From NCBI GenBank assembly GCA_944739405.2, contig OX123209.2, positions 13,038,217 through 13,102,216 on the forward strand: 64,000 nucleotides of DNA, read 5' to 3'. The translations under genes were made by a program, and so were the position numbers. The stretch comes from Euclidia mi (Eukaryota > Arthropoda > Insecta > Lepidoptera > Erebidae). This document shows, in pieces, positions 1-11,300 of this stretch (positions within the stretch are counted from its first letter, which is position 1; every line of letters starts with the position of its first letter). Under the pieces are notes generated by a model. It was not told where the DNA came from and ran no database searches. It saw nothing but the letters and a program-made list of their open reading frames with translations.

Positions 1-24
1 GATCCCGGATAGACAAAAGTCTAT

Positions 25-60
25 GATGAAACCGGTATAACGCTAGAACGATGAAGACAA
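25..60 (+). repeat. RTE-type LINE 3' tail fragment
   Basis: The string CCGGTATAACGCTAGAACGATGA closely matches tails at 5582-5610 and 10153-10182, which read as GGATAACGCTAGGACGATGA. Those copies end in GAT repeats, as RTE-clade LINEs do. Only the tail is present. The family is inferred from the short-tandem-repeat ending. Confidence 0.4.
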
Positions 61-837
61 ACAACAGTCTGAATGCTATACTATCGCCATTTTGCTTCAA
101 TATTGTAAATCACACGTTATAAATCCTACTACTATAATACAATATATAGTTTGTGAGGATAATGGATAGGTGTTCTTTATGTCGCAGTCTCGCGGCCACA
201 ACAAAAAATCAAATTTAAAGCATTAACCTACTCAGAAAAATAAGCAAACCAATTTTATTCACCATGTTTGTGACCTATTAAATATCTATTAGCTGGCAAT
301 AGCTCACGCTCTGATAGCTTCTAAAATATAATAGCTCGCGGTATGCGAGTGCGAGCGTGGATAGATTGAAGTCTGTAAGCGTTAAGGTGTATTGTGGAAG
401 CGATGTCATGCAAGAGAGCTGTAAGCTTCATAGGACAAGACTATGCTTTAGTTAATATTTTTTACTTAAACTTAACTTGAAAATGAAGTGAATTCTGAAA
501 TTAAACTAACTATTAACGGATTTTTTCACGGTATATTTTTGTTTTAATATTTCTGCATATGAAAACCTGTAGTCTTCTCGTGAACACAGTTCCCTTACAT
601 TTCCAAAACAAATTTTCCTATAAATAAAATCCGTAATAGTTTAATTCTTATTTGTAACATTGCCTTAAAAATATATAGGCTAATGATAAATTATTGTGTA
701 TGCATTAGAACCTGAGTAGAGGTATTTAGTCCCTTGTAAAGTTACATTTGGAGTTGCATTTATCAGAGGATGCTATTTAATTTTACTTATGTGTAGGTAA
801 GGCTAGTGTAAAGCTTGGTCCAAATTTGTGGGGTCAG
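61..837. other. AT-rich DNA without recognised gene
   Basis: No exon-like reading frame or known repeat body was recognised here. The segment around 740-772 resembles 39447-39480, which is the sequence flanking the satellite-bearing MITE, so at least part of it is an interspersed repeat. Confidence 0.4.
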
Positions 838-955
838 AAATCAGAAATCATAAATTTTTATTTGTTAAACATAGGTATACACATTATAAAGGTCTTAAAA
901 TAAAACATAACGCTTCATGCCTTGTCATTGGACATACAAATAGTAATTAAAAAAC
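838..955 (-). repeat. 3' end of a CR1-like LINE, heavily truncated
   Basis: The sequence TTTTTATTTGTTAAACATAGGT followed by a GTCATTGGACATA-type segment matches the 3' end of the element at 41617-42330. AATCA-like repeats at its left edge correspond to the pentanucleotide tail seen there. No coding sequence remains. Confidence 0.45.
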
Positions 956-1508
956 CGGCCAAGTGCGTGTCGGGCGACGCGCAATGTAGGGTTCCGTAGT
1001 TGCCGATAATGGTCATTATTGATAATAACTTCTGTTTCACATAGGACTAAAAACGGAAAATCCGACTGTTTATTTTGCTGAATAAATAATTATAAGAACC
1101 TAAGTTTTGTTTAGAAAAATACTAGGTATGTATCCAGTTACGTATTGTAAACATACAATTTGGTTTCCAAGATACACTACTACTATACATACGTAGTACC
1201 GTAGTACATTACATACCAAAGTACGTATTATCTTTAAGATCAAGCCAGCGCTCGCAATGTAAACTTACAGAAATAGGTATTTATAAGTTAACCGACGATT
1301 ACTCGTAAACTAGTGATGTCTACTTAGCCGTGATAGTTTTCCTTTTAAATTCGTTATATGTACTACATTTGTGATTTTTTTCACCTCTTCCAAATTAATA
1401 GTTTAGCCGGCAGAGGGGGGGGGACACTTGAGTATAACAATTTTTTTCACTTCAAAGCTTGATATTTGACAAACCAATCACTTGATCGAAAAATGATTTG
1501 AACAAACT

Positions 1509-2080
1509 TGAAAGAGGCTGTCGATAGCCTTGGTCACCATGGTCTGTCATGCAGCAGGAGCGCGGGTCGTATTTCACGACACGCCAACCTCAACGACATT
1601 CTGCGCCGTGCTCTTGTCACCGCTGGCGTTCCAGCCCAACTTGAACCTCAGGGCTTGGCACGCGACGATGGCAAGAGACCGGACGGGATGTCTTTACTGC
1701 CGTGGAAGCTGGGTAGGCCTTTGGTATGGGACGCGACATGTGTCGATACCCTTGCGCCATTCCATCTTTCCAGCACAGCAGGTTGTGCGGGCGCTGCTGC
1801 TGCTTCAGCAGAGACCCTCAAACGGCGCAAATACGTAAATCTTGTAGGAGATTATGTATTTGAGCCGTTTGGGGTCGAAACCTTGGGGCCATGGGGTCCA
1901 AGTGCGAGATCCCTTTTTAGGGATCTCGCAAAGAGACTGATCGACGCCTCGGGTGACCAGAGGGCTGGCACGTATTTAGCACAAAAGATAAGCATTGCTA
2001 TACAACGAGGCAATGCCGCCAGTCTTCTGGGCACGCTTCCGATTGACTGCGATGCGGATGACTTCCATGACGCCTTCTAA
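1509..2080 (+). pseudogene. C-terminal fragment of a retrotransposon polyprotein with nuclease-like signature
   Basis: About 190 codons are open to a TAA at 2078-2080, but there is no genuine start because the element is 5'-truncated. Visible features are LGHHGLSC near the N-terminus (part of a possible Cys/His zinc motif), then RPDG, and about 14 residues later LVWDATC. A PD followed by D-x-T/C in a hydrophobic strand is the layout of PD-(D/E)xK, restriction-like endonucleases found at the C-terminus of some non-LTR retrotransposons. The base composition is far more GC-rich than its surroundings. The assignment to a retrotransposon rests on the TSD. The nuclease reading is inference from the motif only. 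Confidence 0.6.
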
Positions 2081-2118
2081 ATTTAATTTTAATTTATTTT
2101 ATTTTTCGTATTGTATAT
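1509..2118 (+). mobile_element. 5'-truncated non-LTR retrotransposon with 13-bp TSD
   Basis: A perfect 13-bp direct repeat, ATTTGAACAAACT, lies at 1496-1508 and 2119-2131 and bounds the insert exactly. The 610-bp insert holds only the 3' end of an ORF and a ~40-bp AT-rich 3' UTR. That is what target-primed reverse transcription leaves after 5' truncation. It landed inside the interspersed repeat at 951-2407. The clade is not assigned. Confidence 0.8.
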
Positions 2119-2624
2119 ATTTGAACAAACTAATAATATTTTTTTAAAACCTATCCAATGATACCCCACATAATGGTGTACACAACCAAAAAAAAATTAA
2201 ACCCCACTATATATGTAGGGGAGATACCCTCAAAAAAAATATTTTCCTAAATTTTATTCTACAGTTTTGTTGCAATATCTTATGTCTATATTCACGTCAA
2301 ATATCAGCTTTCTAGCGCCAGGCGTCTTTGAGCTAGGCTGCGGACGGACAGACGGACGGACATGACGAAACTATAAGGGTTCCGATGTGGACTACGGAAC
2401 CCTAAAAAGGGTCGTACCTCTTGTCCCTCGGCAGCCATTGGAAAGAGTGCAGGCAGATGGTTTTTCTTGATTATCTAATAAACTATTGACCGCACAAATA
2501 ATATATGAAAGAGTTTTTGTTGCAAATTAAATTCTCTACAACTTTGGACCTGAAACTTTTGTCATAAAGCCAAAAATAAAAAGTTATATCTTTATTATTG
2601 TTATATTTTGACAATTTTAACGTT

Positions 2625-2790
2625 TTTAGGGTTCCGTACCTCACAAGGTAAAAAAAGGAACCCTTATAAGATCACTTTCTTGTCCGTCTGTCTGTCTGTC
2701 TGTCCGTGTGTAACCACCGATTTTTCCATTATAACTGTGTCCGCAGTCTTTGAGGTAAACTAGGCTTTCGCACAGGGTCTGATCAAGCGC
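2625..2790 (+). repeat. GTTCCGTACC-family repeat fragment
   Basis: GGTTCCGTACCTCACAAGG is followed by CTTATAAGATCACTTTCTTG and a TGTC microsatellite. The same order is seen at 53092-53170 and inverted at 42870-42950. It is non-coding. Confidence 0.6.
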
Positions 2791-3594
2791 CACTATTAAA
2801 TTTTGCATGAAGAACTCCGGAGGAAAGTTTCATTTTTGTTCATAATTCATCATTTTCACAATGAATTTTAATTTTGCGTCCTTTGAGAAATAAAACCTCC
2901 AGATGTAAATATTCAATGGCCTATAAGTTGCAAGAGTTAGACACGCTTCAGTAGCAAATACCATAAGATGACAGAATGTAATGTAACCCATTAAATTTGC
3001 TTGACGTCTCGTATGACATGTATGTTACTTTGAATTCATTAGATTTGAGATCATTTGTCTTGAATAAATAATCGCTAGCGGACGGCCGCGGACTTATATA
3101 GGTTGATATCATGACGATGAAGTAGCAGTTCTTTGTTCACAAATTCATTCTTTCTCGTGACGGGAACTATACTTTCCTGTTCAAATCAAAAGCCAAATAT
3201 CTCAATATTATTCCAAAATAGAAGGCAACACTATGCCGGTTTAGACTTTTACATAAAACGGTTATATTCAAAAGTGCTTCTAATTCATTTGGGCCCTAAG
3301 GCCCCGTGTAAACAAAAGCATCATACACTGTTACATTTCGGCCCAAATGAATTAGAAGCATAGCCATATACGGCCCTGACTATTTAAATTATGTATCTTA
3401 GTATTAGAAATGCTCAAAATTTGTAAAGTAACATATTAATTTAGGAAATATGTCATAATATCTCTTGTAATTAATTTACTAAAAGTAATACAAAATTATG
3501 ATTTTATACCTCCTATATTTGTAGACAACATACAAGTTTATTAAACTGGTCATAATCGCATATACAACTTACATGTATTATTATCTTACCTATC

Positions 3595-3830
3595 GGTCTG
3601 TATAAGTATATAAAATTCTTGCGTTATTGAGTTACGGACAGACAACGCACCGCACCGCTGAAAATATTGGCCGCAAGTAACTGAAACTGGGCATGTATGT
3701 TCCTTGGGGACCGTATGGGTGCACTAAGCAGGCATTTCCCCTAAATTCTCACGGGATCAGGCAGAAACAATTAAAGTAAAATTTGCGGGTGTGGATGCGG
3801 GCTGCTGCTAGTACTTATATAAAATTACTG
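3595..3830 (+). repeat. Helitron-like non-autonomous repeat end
   Basis: It contains the recurrent block GCATGTATGTTCCTTGG and a GGATCAGGCAGAAAC-like segment, and ends GGGCTGCTGCTAGTA. Related copies occur at 14860-15075, 26430-26590, 26840-26990, 55265-55480 and 56060-56280. A terminal CTAGT after a GC-rich stretch is typical of Helitrons. The class is inferred; no helicase is present. Confidence 0.4.
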
Positions 3831-4845
3831 ATCCTGACTGATATATCATAGCAGAGCCCTAACTACTAAACTACGACGTTTAGACCCGACGTTTCGACCG
3901 GATTAGAACGATTTTATACGTTAAGACCCGCTAAATAAACCTGTATGAAATTTCGATTCGACTCAATGCCTATACCAAAATGATAAAATCTAATTTTTGC
4001 CCAGTGTTCTTAATGGATAATGATGTTACAAGTGTTAATTTAGCAATTAGCTGTATTTTTAACCTGCTTCAAAAAGGAGGACGTTCTCAAATCAACAGTA
4101 CTTTTACACTGTAAACTATTTTACAAATGCAAATTAATGGATTTTTATTAATTCCGTGTTTAATGTTTGAGATGGTCTTATGTGTATACTGTGAGAGTAA
4201 AATTCTGGAGGTGTTATAAGTTCACACCTCACCATAAATTGTTTCAAAACTTCAAGCGTGTCTCACTTGAAATAAATGTGCAAAACTTCCATCGAATCAG
4301 AGATTTAAATCGTAAGATGTGTCCATACCATACAGTCATAAGGAACACGAAAACGTGTCATCGTTGAGAACAGTAAGCTCACTCTTGTCGTAGCAACTTG
4401 CTACCAAGTACTACGCGCGTATTGAATTAAAACGAGGACAGATTTTGCAAGCGCAGGGCACATCTAGCGATTTAAATCTCGAATCGAATTAGCAAAACTT
4501 ATACTAAGCTTCCGGAAACATTATGTTTACCTACGTAAACGTTATTTAATAAATGTATTTTTTGTATTCGCCATGCTTTTGGCGATTGGACGATTGTTAA
4601 CAAATATTTACTTACCATATATTTTGTAATTTGCTAATTTATGTTGCGGAGGTCAGACGGCAGTCGCTCTGTCGAAAATCAAATGTAAAAGTATTCTATC
4701 AAATTAGAGGGTCTAGACAAGTGCCATTCGCTCCTCATTTCTAATATTCATGATCATTTTTGTCTAGGCCCGAAGGCAACAAAGTAACGATCGGTTAGCG
4801 ATACCTATCGCAGTGCAAAAATGTAATGTAATGCAACTAGCATAC

Positions 4846-5551
4846 GCCAAAGAGCTCAGATATTTACATAGAGGCCCATTTCCTGTGGGCGCTCTGAAGA
4901 CAAACTTTCTGTGACCCAAATTGCCGCTTGGCGGCGTGGCAGTCGCGCTGTGACAGCTGTCTCTATGAAAGCAAGAGAGACGAACGTTCCTCTTGTGTAT
5001 CTTAACTACGAGAGCAAGAGAGACGGAGAACGACGCCAGCGCCGCCAACGGCGCCAACTACGAACTACACTGGCGACAGTCCCCACTTGGAATCGGCACA
5101 CAAAATGCTTAAGAACTGCGCTTCTATGTAAATCTGTATTCATTGCAACTGGCATACGACTTCAAGACAAACAATATCTGGTTGACGAAGAAAGAATAGC
5201 TTATGTTACTATGGAAACCAAACGATAACGATATTACAACTCAGGCGCAAAATGCCACTTGTAAGATTAGTGCCAATGAATACAGATTCATACATAGAAC
5301 CGCAGTACTTAAGGATTTCGTGTGCCAATTCCAAGTGGGGTCTGGCCCCAGTTTAGTTGACGCCGTTGGCGGCGCTGGCGTCGTTCTCCGTCTCTCTTGC
5401 TCTCGTAGTTAAGATACACCGCCTCTCTTGCTCTTACACTGGGGGAACAACTGTCACGCTGAGTAGCGGCAATTTAGGTCACAGAAAGTTTGTCTTCAGA
5501 GCGCCCATAGGAAATGCGCCTCTATGTAAATATCTGAGATCTTTGCCAGTG
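4846..5551. mobile_element. Fold-back element with ~285-bp inverted arms
   Basis: Arm 4850-5147 is repeated in reverse complement at 5269-5551, separated by ~120 bp. Shared blocks include CTCAGATATTTACATAGAGG at the outer ends and GAGACGGAGAACGACGCC inside. A single arm of the same family stands alone at 17463-17707. The long open frames on both strands here are by-products of GC-rich palindromic sequence. No transposase and no clear target duplication were found. Confidence 0.65.
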
Positions 5552-5574
5552 CTCGGACCTGTCCCCAAGGAAAG

Positions 5575-5612
5575 TCTTTGATGCAACTGGGATAACGCTA
5601 GGACGATGATGA
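5575..5612 (+). repeat. RTE-type LINE 3' tail with GAT repeats
   Basis: GGGATAACGCTAGGACGATG runs into (ATG)n. It matches 10153-10182 and the variant at the window start. Confidence 0.45.
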
Positions 5613-6510
5613 TGATATAAATTGTTTATTTATAATAACAATGTTTGTTTATATTATATTTTATATATTTTACTAATAATACTGCCAATTGGACTGATTT
5701 TACCAAAAATGTATTTTTACTTATCATATTTTTTTTATTAAGCTCAAAGGTTGTAATGGATCTGTATGGATATGTAGAAGAATGTAGGTACAGATGGTCA
5801 AAGGGTAAAACCACAGAATACAGAGTAGGTAAAACAGTAATCATTTTGCTTGCTTTCTCCATATCGGAAACAGGTTTAAAATGAGCTTTTTACTCATTTT
5901 TTTTTAATGATTAAAGAAACTTGCCACCGACCTATAAATTATACGCAGTTCCAGTATAATCTGGTCCCTTTTTATTTCAAAGACCTTGAAATTGGTAAGC
6001 TGGTCTAGGAATAACTTAATATACCTACCTGATATCGGCCCTGTTTATAAATTGTACCACTGCTGGGCACGGCCTCGTCTCAATATAAGAATAGTAAAAC
6101 CATAGTCCACCACAATGGCCAAGTGCGAGTTGGCGAACGTCACTTGTCATTGTGAACGTCCACCATGAAAATGTTTCGATCATTATGGAGAACTTTTAAA
6201 CATACTGGTTTTCACGATCTTTTCCTTCACCGCTAAGCAAGCAATAATTAACAATTTAAAACACACTTCACTTAGAAATGTTAGAACCCCGTTAATTGAG
6301 AATCCGAATCTCTCTATGTCACTATCTAGTAGCATAAAACACATATTATTTCACAAGCTATCTGTAAGCGTAACGTCTTGTAAAACAGAAGTGATACTTA
6401 CATCCTTTGAGCTTAAGACGGTGTATTCACAAAATACGGAAAAGGTACCTAACATAACAACATTTGCACAGCGTAGGTATACGGCCATTTTCAATATTCG
6501 AACTATACCT
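5613..6510. other. Gene-free AT-rich stretch
   Basis: Open frames occur on both strands at 5626-5884, but they are low-complexity, mirror each other and have no recognisable domain. Nothing else is supported here. Confidence 0.4.
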
Positions 6511-6603
6511 AGATAGATCTGTAGATTTTAGATTCGTGTTTGACATATATTTTGTATGGAGCTTATGTCAAAGACGAATCTAAAATCTACAGATCTATCT
6601 ATA
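6511..6603. mobile_element. 93-bp hairpin MITE, TA-flanked
   Basis: TAGATAGATCTGTAGATTTT at the left is the reverse complement of AAAATCTACAGATCTATCTA at the right. A further stem (TGACATA/TATGTCA) closes toward the centre. TA ends suggest a Tc1/mariner-type MITE. Confidence 0.55.
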
Positions 6604-6857
6604 ATTGGAATATTGAATTCCGTAGATAGTCTAAAGTTGCAAATTGTGTTTAAACGCTGTTCGTTTTGCTTTTACCATACTTTGGGATACGCTGTTTCAA
6701 TATATCTTTATACCATTTAATTTGCTGTAGCTACATCTAGTCATTTAATGTAACTAGTATTTCGCTTTCATCTCAGTTCTATTAATAAGGTAGATACAGA
6801 CGCCATATTGCCAGCGAAGCCAACAATAGGAAGACCGCTATTAAATAAAGGCCTTAA

Positions 6858-7213
6858 GAGCGTTTAGGCCTTACGGCTTTTCATAAAAACTTTCAATTCC
6901 TTATTTTTCGAAATGAATGAACCGATTTTAATGACACTTCATACACATAAGCAGGATACATAGGTCTAAAAAGTTAATTAAAATATTTTCTAAAAAAGTG
7001 TTACAGCTAAATTAGGCCGATTTTAAATTTTCCATAGAAACAGATATTTCCAATTATCTTTTTTTAAATAAGATATTTCGAAAATATTTTCAATTAACTT
7101 TTTAGACCTATGTATCTTGCTTATATGTATGAAGTTTCATCAAATTCGGTTCATTCATTTCGAAAAATAAGGACTTGAAAGTTTGTTTGAAAAGCCGTAA
7201 GGCGTAAATGCTC
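6858..7213. mobile_element. TTAA-flanked MITE (piggyBac-type target site)
   Basis: TTAA stands at 6854-6857 and 7214-7217. Between them are inverted arms beginning GAGCGTTTAGGCCTTACGGC at the left and the near-complement at the right. The arms extend ~130 bp, through an AAGTTAATT...AATTAACTT core. It is 356 bp long with no coding capacity. The superfamily is inferred from the TTAA duplication only. Confidence 0.6.
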
Positions 7214-7217
7214 TTAA

Positions 7218-8206
7218 CACGCCACGGTACTCATCCAATTACACATTAATAAAATAGTGTCTTAACGTACTTTTTTGACGAATAGTGGTTCGCCGCGGTT
7301 TACCCTCGATATTTTTTGGTGAAATTAGCCTATATGTTGCCCTTAAAATACCTCTATCTTTGAGCAAAAGTCCCATTAAAATCAAATTTAGAAATAATTC
7401 CAGACAAACTGACAGAGAAAATTAAAAAAATGTTTTTTTATGACTTGGCACCGTGTAACTAGATGCACTTGAAAAAAACATAGTTATTGTGAAATCTCAG
7501 ACAGGCACTTCTTTTTTATTTATTTGTATAGATGAGTTATATACTTAATTTTACTTTTTTTAGCTTCACTCGCAATGTTGTGCTTGCTGTCTTCCTTCCT
7601 TTATAATATGATCTGTATTCGTATTTAATGTTTCTCATTAGCTTAAAAATCATTGCTCAATTTGTTATCATTTTTTCGTTTAAGTTTTTCATTTTTATAC
7701 GAAATTTATTATGTGTGTTACAAAAATAAATATTAAAATAAAAATGTCTTTGCTTATATTTAGCGATTACAACAGATATTTTCTTAAAGTTGCCAGACAG
7801 ACTCTGAACATATGTATTTTTAAATTTCCATTAATGTAACTTAATTTATCAATAGTTTTTATACTTACATTGAAGTTTTTTCTTATCAACCAATGCATAG
7901 GATACAGTGCCATGTATATTCAGAGTCTGCTAAGTTTTATAAAATCCCTTTTCTTCCAATTTTCTTACTAGCTCTGTTTTTTTTTTTTACTTACTTATTC
8001 TATTTTAACGAACTCTTTACTTACTACTTTTCTGAGTTTCTGATTTTCAAACTAACTACAATACAAAAACAAATTCAAAATTCGAATCTGTCAACAAAAT
8101 CTGGCAACACATTTCAAAATTCTCGGCAAATTATAACTTCGATCTGGCAACACTAGACCAAACTTTAACCGAAACCTTTTTTGTCCCCTTCTAACTACTA
8201 ACACAG
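7218..8206. other. AT-rich stretch upstream of the first visible exon
   Basis: No repeat body or earlier exon of the coiled-coil gene was recognised. A long poly(T)/AT tract lies near 7975-7990. It is presumed to be intron of the gene that continues at 8207. Confidence 0.35.
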
Positions 8207-8338
8207 AGAGGCATTGGCAAGAGAGAGAGAACTACGTGAGAAGAGATCAGAAGATGCTACTAAGATTAAACAAGCTGAGAATGCGTCAAGAGATCAGATC
8301 GAACATCTGACAAGAAAATGTGCGTGTCTTCGGAAACT
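8207..8338 (+). CDS. Exon a of the coiled-coil gene
   Basis: The acceptor is ACTAACACAG and the donor CTGTAAGTA. It carries one carried-over base, 43 codons and two bases. Residues are Glu/Arg/Lys-rich and begin EALARERELREK. An alternative AG two bases downstream would alter only the junction residue. Confidence 0.7.
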
Positions 8339-11300
8339 GTAAGTAGATAGTATCTAGCAACTTTCTCATCATAATCATCATCATCAGCCCTGTACAAATA
8401 AACTGTCACATTCCTTGGCACGGCCCTCTTCTCGCTATGAGAAGGGTCAGGGCATAGTCCTTCAAGCTCCATCAGACCAAGCGCGGTTTGGTTTCTAATA
8501 TCTTTCCAGAACACGTGAAGTCTCGAGAAAAGTTACTAAACTATCTTGGTACCCACCATTAATTTAATCAGAAGTTTAATGGAGCAGTTCAAAAATAATT
8601 TGATTCATCCACTTACCTCCTTAGCATTGGGGGAGAGATGAGAAAGCAAAGTTTAGAAGATTAAGTTTGGGTTGCCAGAAACAAAATATTCTCTGAAGTT
8701 TGGGAGAATGATCGGTCAGTAAAAAGCCGATTGGGTTTTTTTTTATTAGCATTCATGTGTTCAAGTTGTGGGTTCAGTGTGCCATTCATATATTTTATCA
8801 AATCTTGATCATAAAAGTAATGTTTTAACGTATCAAACATTATTTTAAGAAGAGGGCTATAATATGTTACATTTAAAAAAAAAAACAAACCAACGTCTGC
8901 ACTAGGATCAAATCTTGTGTCGCGGAGGAATTTACAAACAGTTGTATGTTTGACAGACACAATGAACACCCAGACTCGAAACAACAATTTATGGATCACA
9001 CAAAGTGTTGTCTCGTGTGGGAATCGAATCCACGACACTCGACGCAGTGTCAAGCGGCGAAGCGGCGGCCGCTTAATCCACTACGCCAACAGTGCAGTCA
9101 ATTTGAAGCCTTTTCTGTGCCTACATTTTATTTGATGATCATAACCCTCTCTTATTCTAACAGTTTCGACGACATGCGCAACCGTCTGACAGCCAAAGAG
9201 AAGATAGCCGAGCAAGAATTGAAGGCGAAAGACAAAGAACTGCACCAGTTGAGAGGGGAAGTCGCCAGACTCACCAAGATACTCTTTGAGCAGAGGTGAG
9301 TCATCAAATAATGTCCTCCGGCCGAATTTCTGCCACGGCGGCCTGTCTTATAATAAGAGACTAGCCAACTAGTCTCATAATAGTGCACAAGTGTGTTCGC
9401 AAACACAAGTGCACTCTCTATTCCCTCACTCTCACAGTCCGATGGGACGCCACATGCGATACGTCCGGAGAGAGATTCTGGATCTTACTCTCTTCTATTA
9501 ACCCAATAATCTCTTCGGCGCACAGCCATTTGCTCCTATACTAGGTAAAGCTTGTTCTATGTTAATCAGACAAGTAGGTAATAGACTTACATAAACTATT
9601 TTATTAGGTTGTAACCTGTGATGATAGTTGTAAGTGGAAATCTTCATTATACAAAATCCTATGCATAGGGTTCCCACCAAGAACTTAGGGTCCCAAGCCA
9701 ACCTCACCTGCAAGTGGTGCACCTGCCGATCAACGGACGAGGCTCGCCACCTATTACGTGGGATCAAAACACTGGCGAAAAGTGGGCGTTTAATATGCCT
9801 CTGCCTACCCCTTCGGGAAACAGGCGTGAGTCTATGTATGTATGTATGTACAGGCGTGAGTCTATGTATGTATGTATCTACGGTCCCCAAGGAACACACA
9901 TGCCAAATTTCAGCTTCCTGCGCCCAATAGTTTCGGCTGTAGCTTGTCTGTCAGTCAGTCAGTAACGCAAGGATTTTATATATAAGGATTATGGGAAAAT
10001 AAACTGCCACAAATCTGCAATGCTGCATGTGAAAACTATGGACAACTCAATTTTTTAAGTGATGTTCATACTTGTCTTACAAATCTAATCTTTAAATTCT
10101 GTCAAATCAAGGTACATGCATGTAGTCAATGTACCTTACATTGACTACATGCATGCAACCGGGATAACGCTAGGACGATGATGAACAAACACTATAAAAT
10201 TATGATGATGAAGGGGTACCGTAAAATGATGTCGCTCCAACCTAAATCTGGACTTAGGCCTTATTGCCTCTAGTGGATACACGGCTTAACACTTCTTACG
10301 CACAGTTTTACCCCACGCCATAGCACTAAGCACTTAGCACTTTCTTACACAAAGCACTCTCCACAGCGCACCCAAGCTAGGCGCCCGCACCCGCGCCGAC
10401 GGCTGCGAGATGGCACAGACAGAAGAGTCGACTGAGCCGCGCCGCAAGGGTATGTGACCCTGTACATAGGTGAGGATCGTTGTATGTGCGCTTGACAGGT
10501 CTAACGCCGAGCGCCGTGGTGATCACGCGGCGTTAGACCTTGTGAGTAACGAACGCCGTGACTATCATATAGTGTTAACTTCTCAAACGCCGTGGTGATC
10601 ACGCGGCGTTAATGTCTGAAACGCCGTGGTGATCACGCGGCGTTAGACCTTGTGAGTAATGACGCCGTGACTATCATATAGTGTTAACTTCTGAAACGCC
10701 GTGGTGATCCGCGGTGTTAATGTCTGAAACGCCGTGGTGATCACGCGGCGTTAGACCTTGTGAGTAACGAACGCCGTGACTATCATATAGTGTTAACTTC
10801 TCAAACGCTGTGGTGATCACGCGGTGTTAATGTCTGAAACGCCGTGGTGATCACGCGGCATTAGACCTTGTGAGTAACGAACGCCGTGACTATCATATAG
10901 TGTTAACATCTCAAATGCCGTGATTCTCACGCAGTGATAATGTTTCAAACGCAGTGACTAATTTATAGTTTTCGACATATCAAACGCCGTAACGCTCACG
11001 CGGCGTTAGATCTTTTGAGTAACGTCGAACACCGTGACTGTCACACAGTGTTAATATCTCAAACGCCGTAATTCTCGAGGTTTTAACATCTCAAAACCCG
11101 TGACGCTCACGCGGTGCCAAATCTTGAAACCTTGATTCCATGTCTTTCTATCTTTCTGAAAGAGAACAAGAGACCAATGAGCAAAACAGAATCCCGCACA
11201 ATATGTATTATATGATTGTGTTGTGTTATGTGTATATAATGGACGCAATTTTGATTTTCTACGGTTCGTTCCATATTGTAGGTGAAGCCGAAAAAGGGAC

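Larger units (their letters stand above)
951..2407 (+). repeat. Lepidopteran interspersed repeat with GGTTCCG ends, interrupted
   Basis: It opens with AAAACCGGCCAAGTGCG and GGGTTCCGTAG. It closes with GACGGACAGACGGACGGAC and a GGTTCCG...CGGAACCC hairpin-like end. Related GTTCCGTACC repeats recur at 2625, 25225, 42755, 53086 and 55515. The body is non-coding. A separate LINE fragment (1509-2118) sits inside it. Confidence 0.55.
2408..4845. other. Gene-free stretch with repeat fragments
   Basis: It contains a GTTCCGTACC-family fragment with a CTGT microsatellite (2625-2790) and a Helitron-like fragment (3595-3830). No exon with convincing splice sites was seen. The open frames present are short and lack protein-like composition. 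Confidence 0.5.

Noticed and set aside
1530..1838. Second open frame overlapping the LINE stub
   Set aside because: It is out of frame with the motif-bearing frame and has no recognisable content.
4764..5581. Several open frames around the fold-back as genes
   Set aside because: They mirror each other across the inverted repeat and lack splice or start context.
10500..11115. CRISPR-like array of palindromic repeats with spacers
   Set aside because: Spacers are themselves repeats of one another, the period is a 110-bp higher-order unit, and the locus is in a eukaryotic intron with no cas genes. It is a minisatellite.
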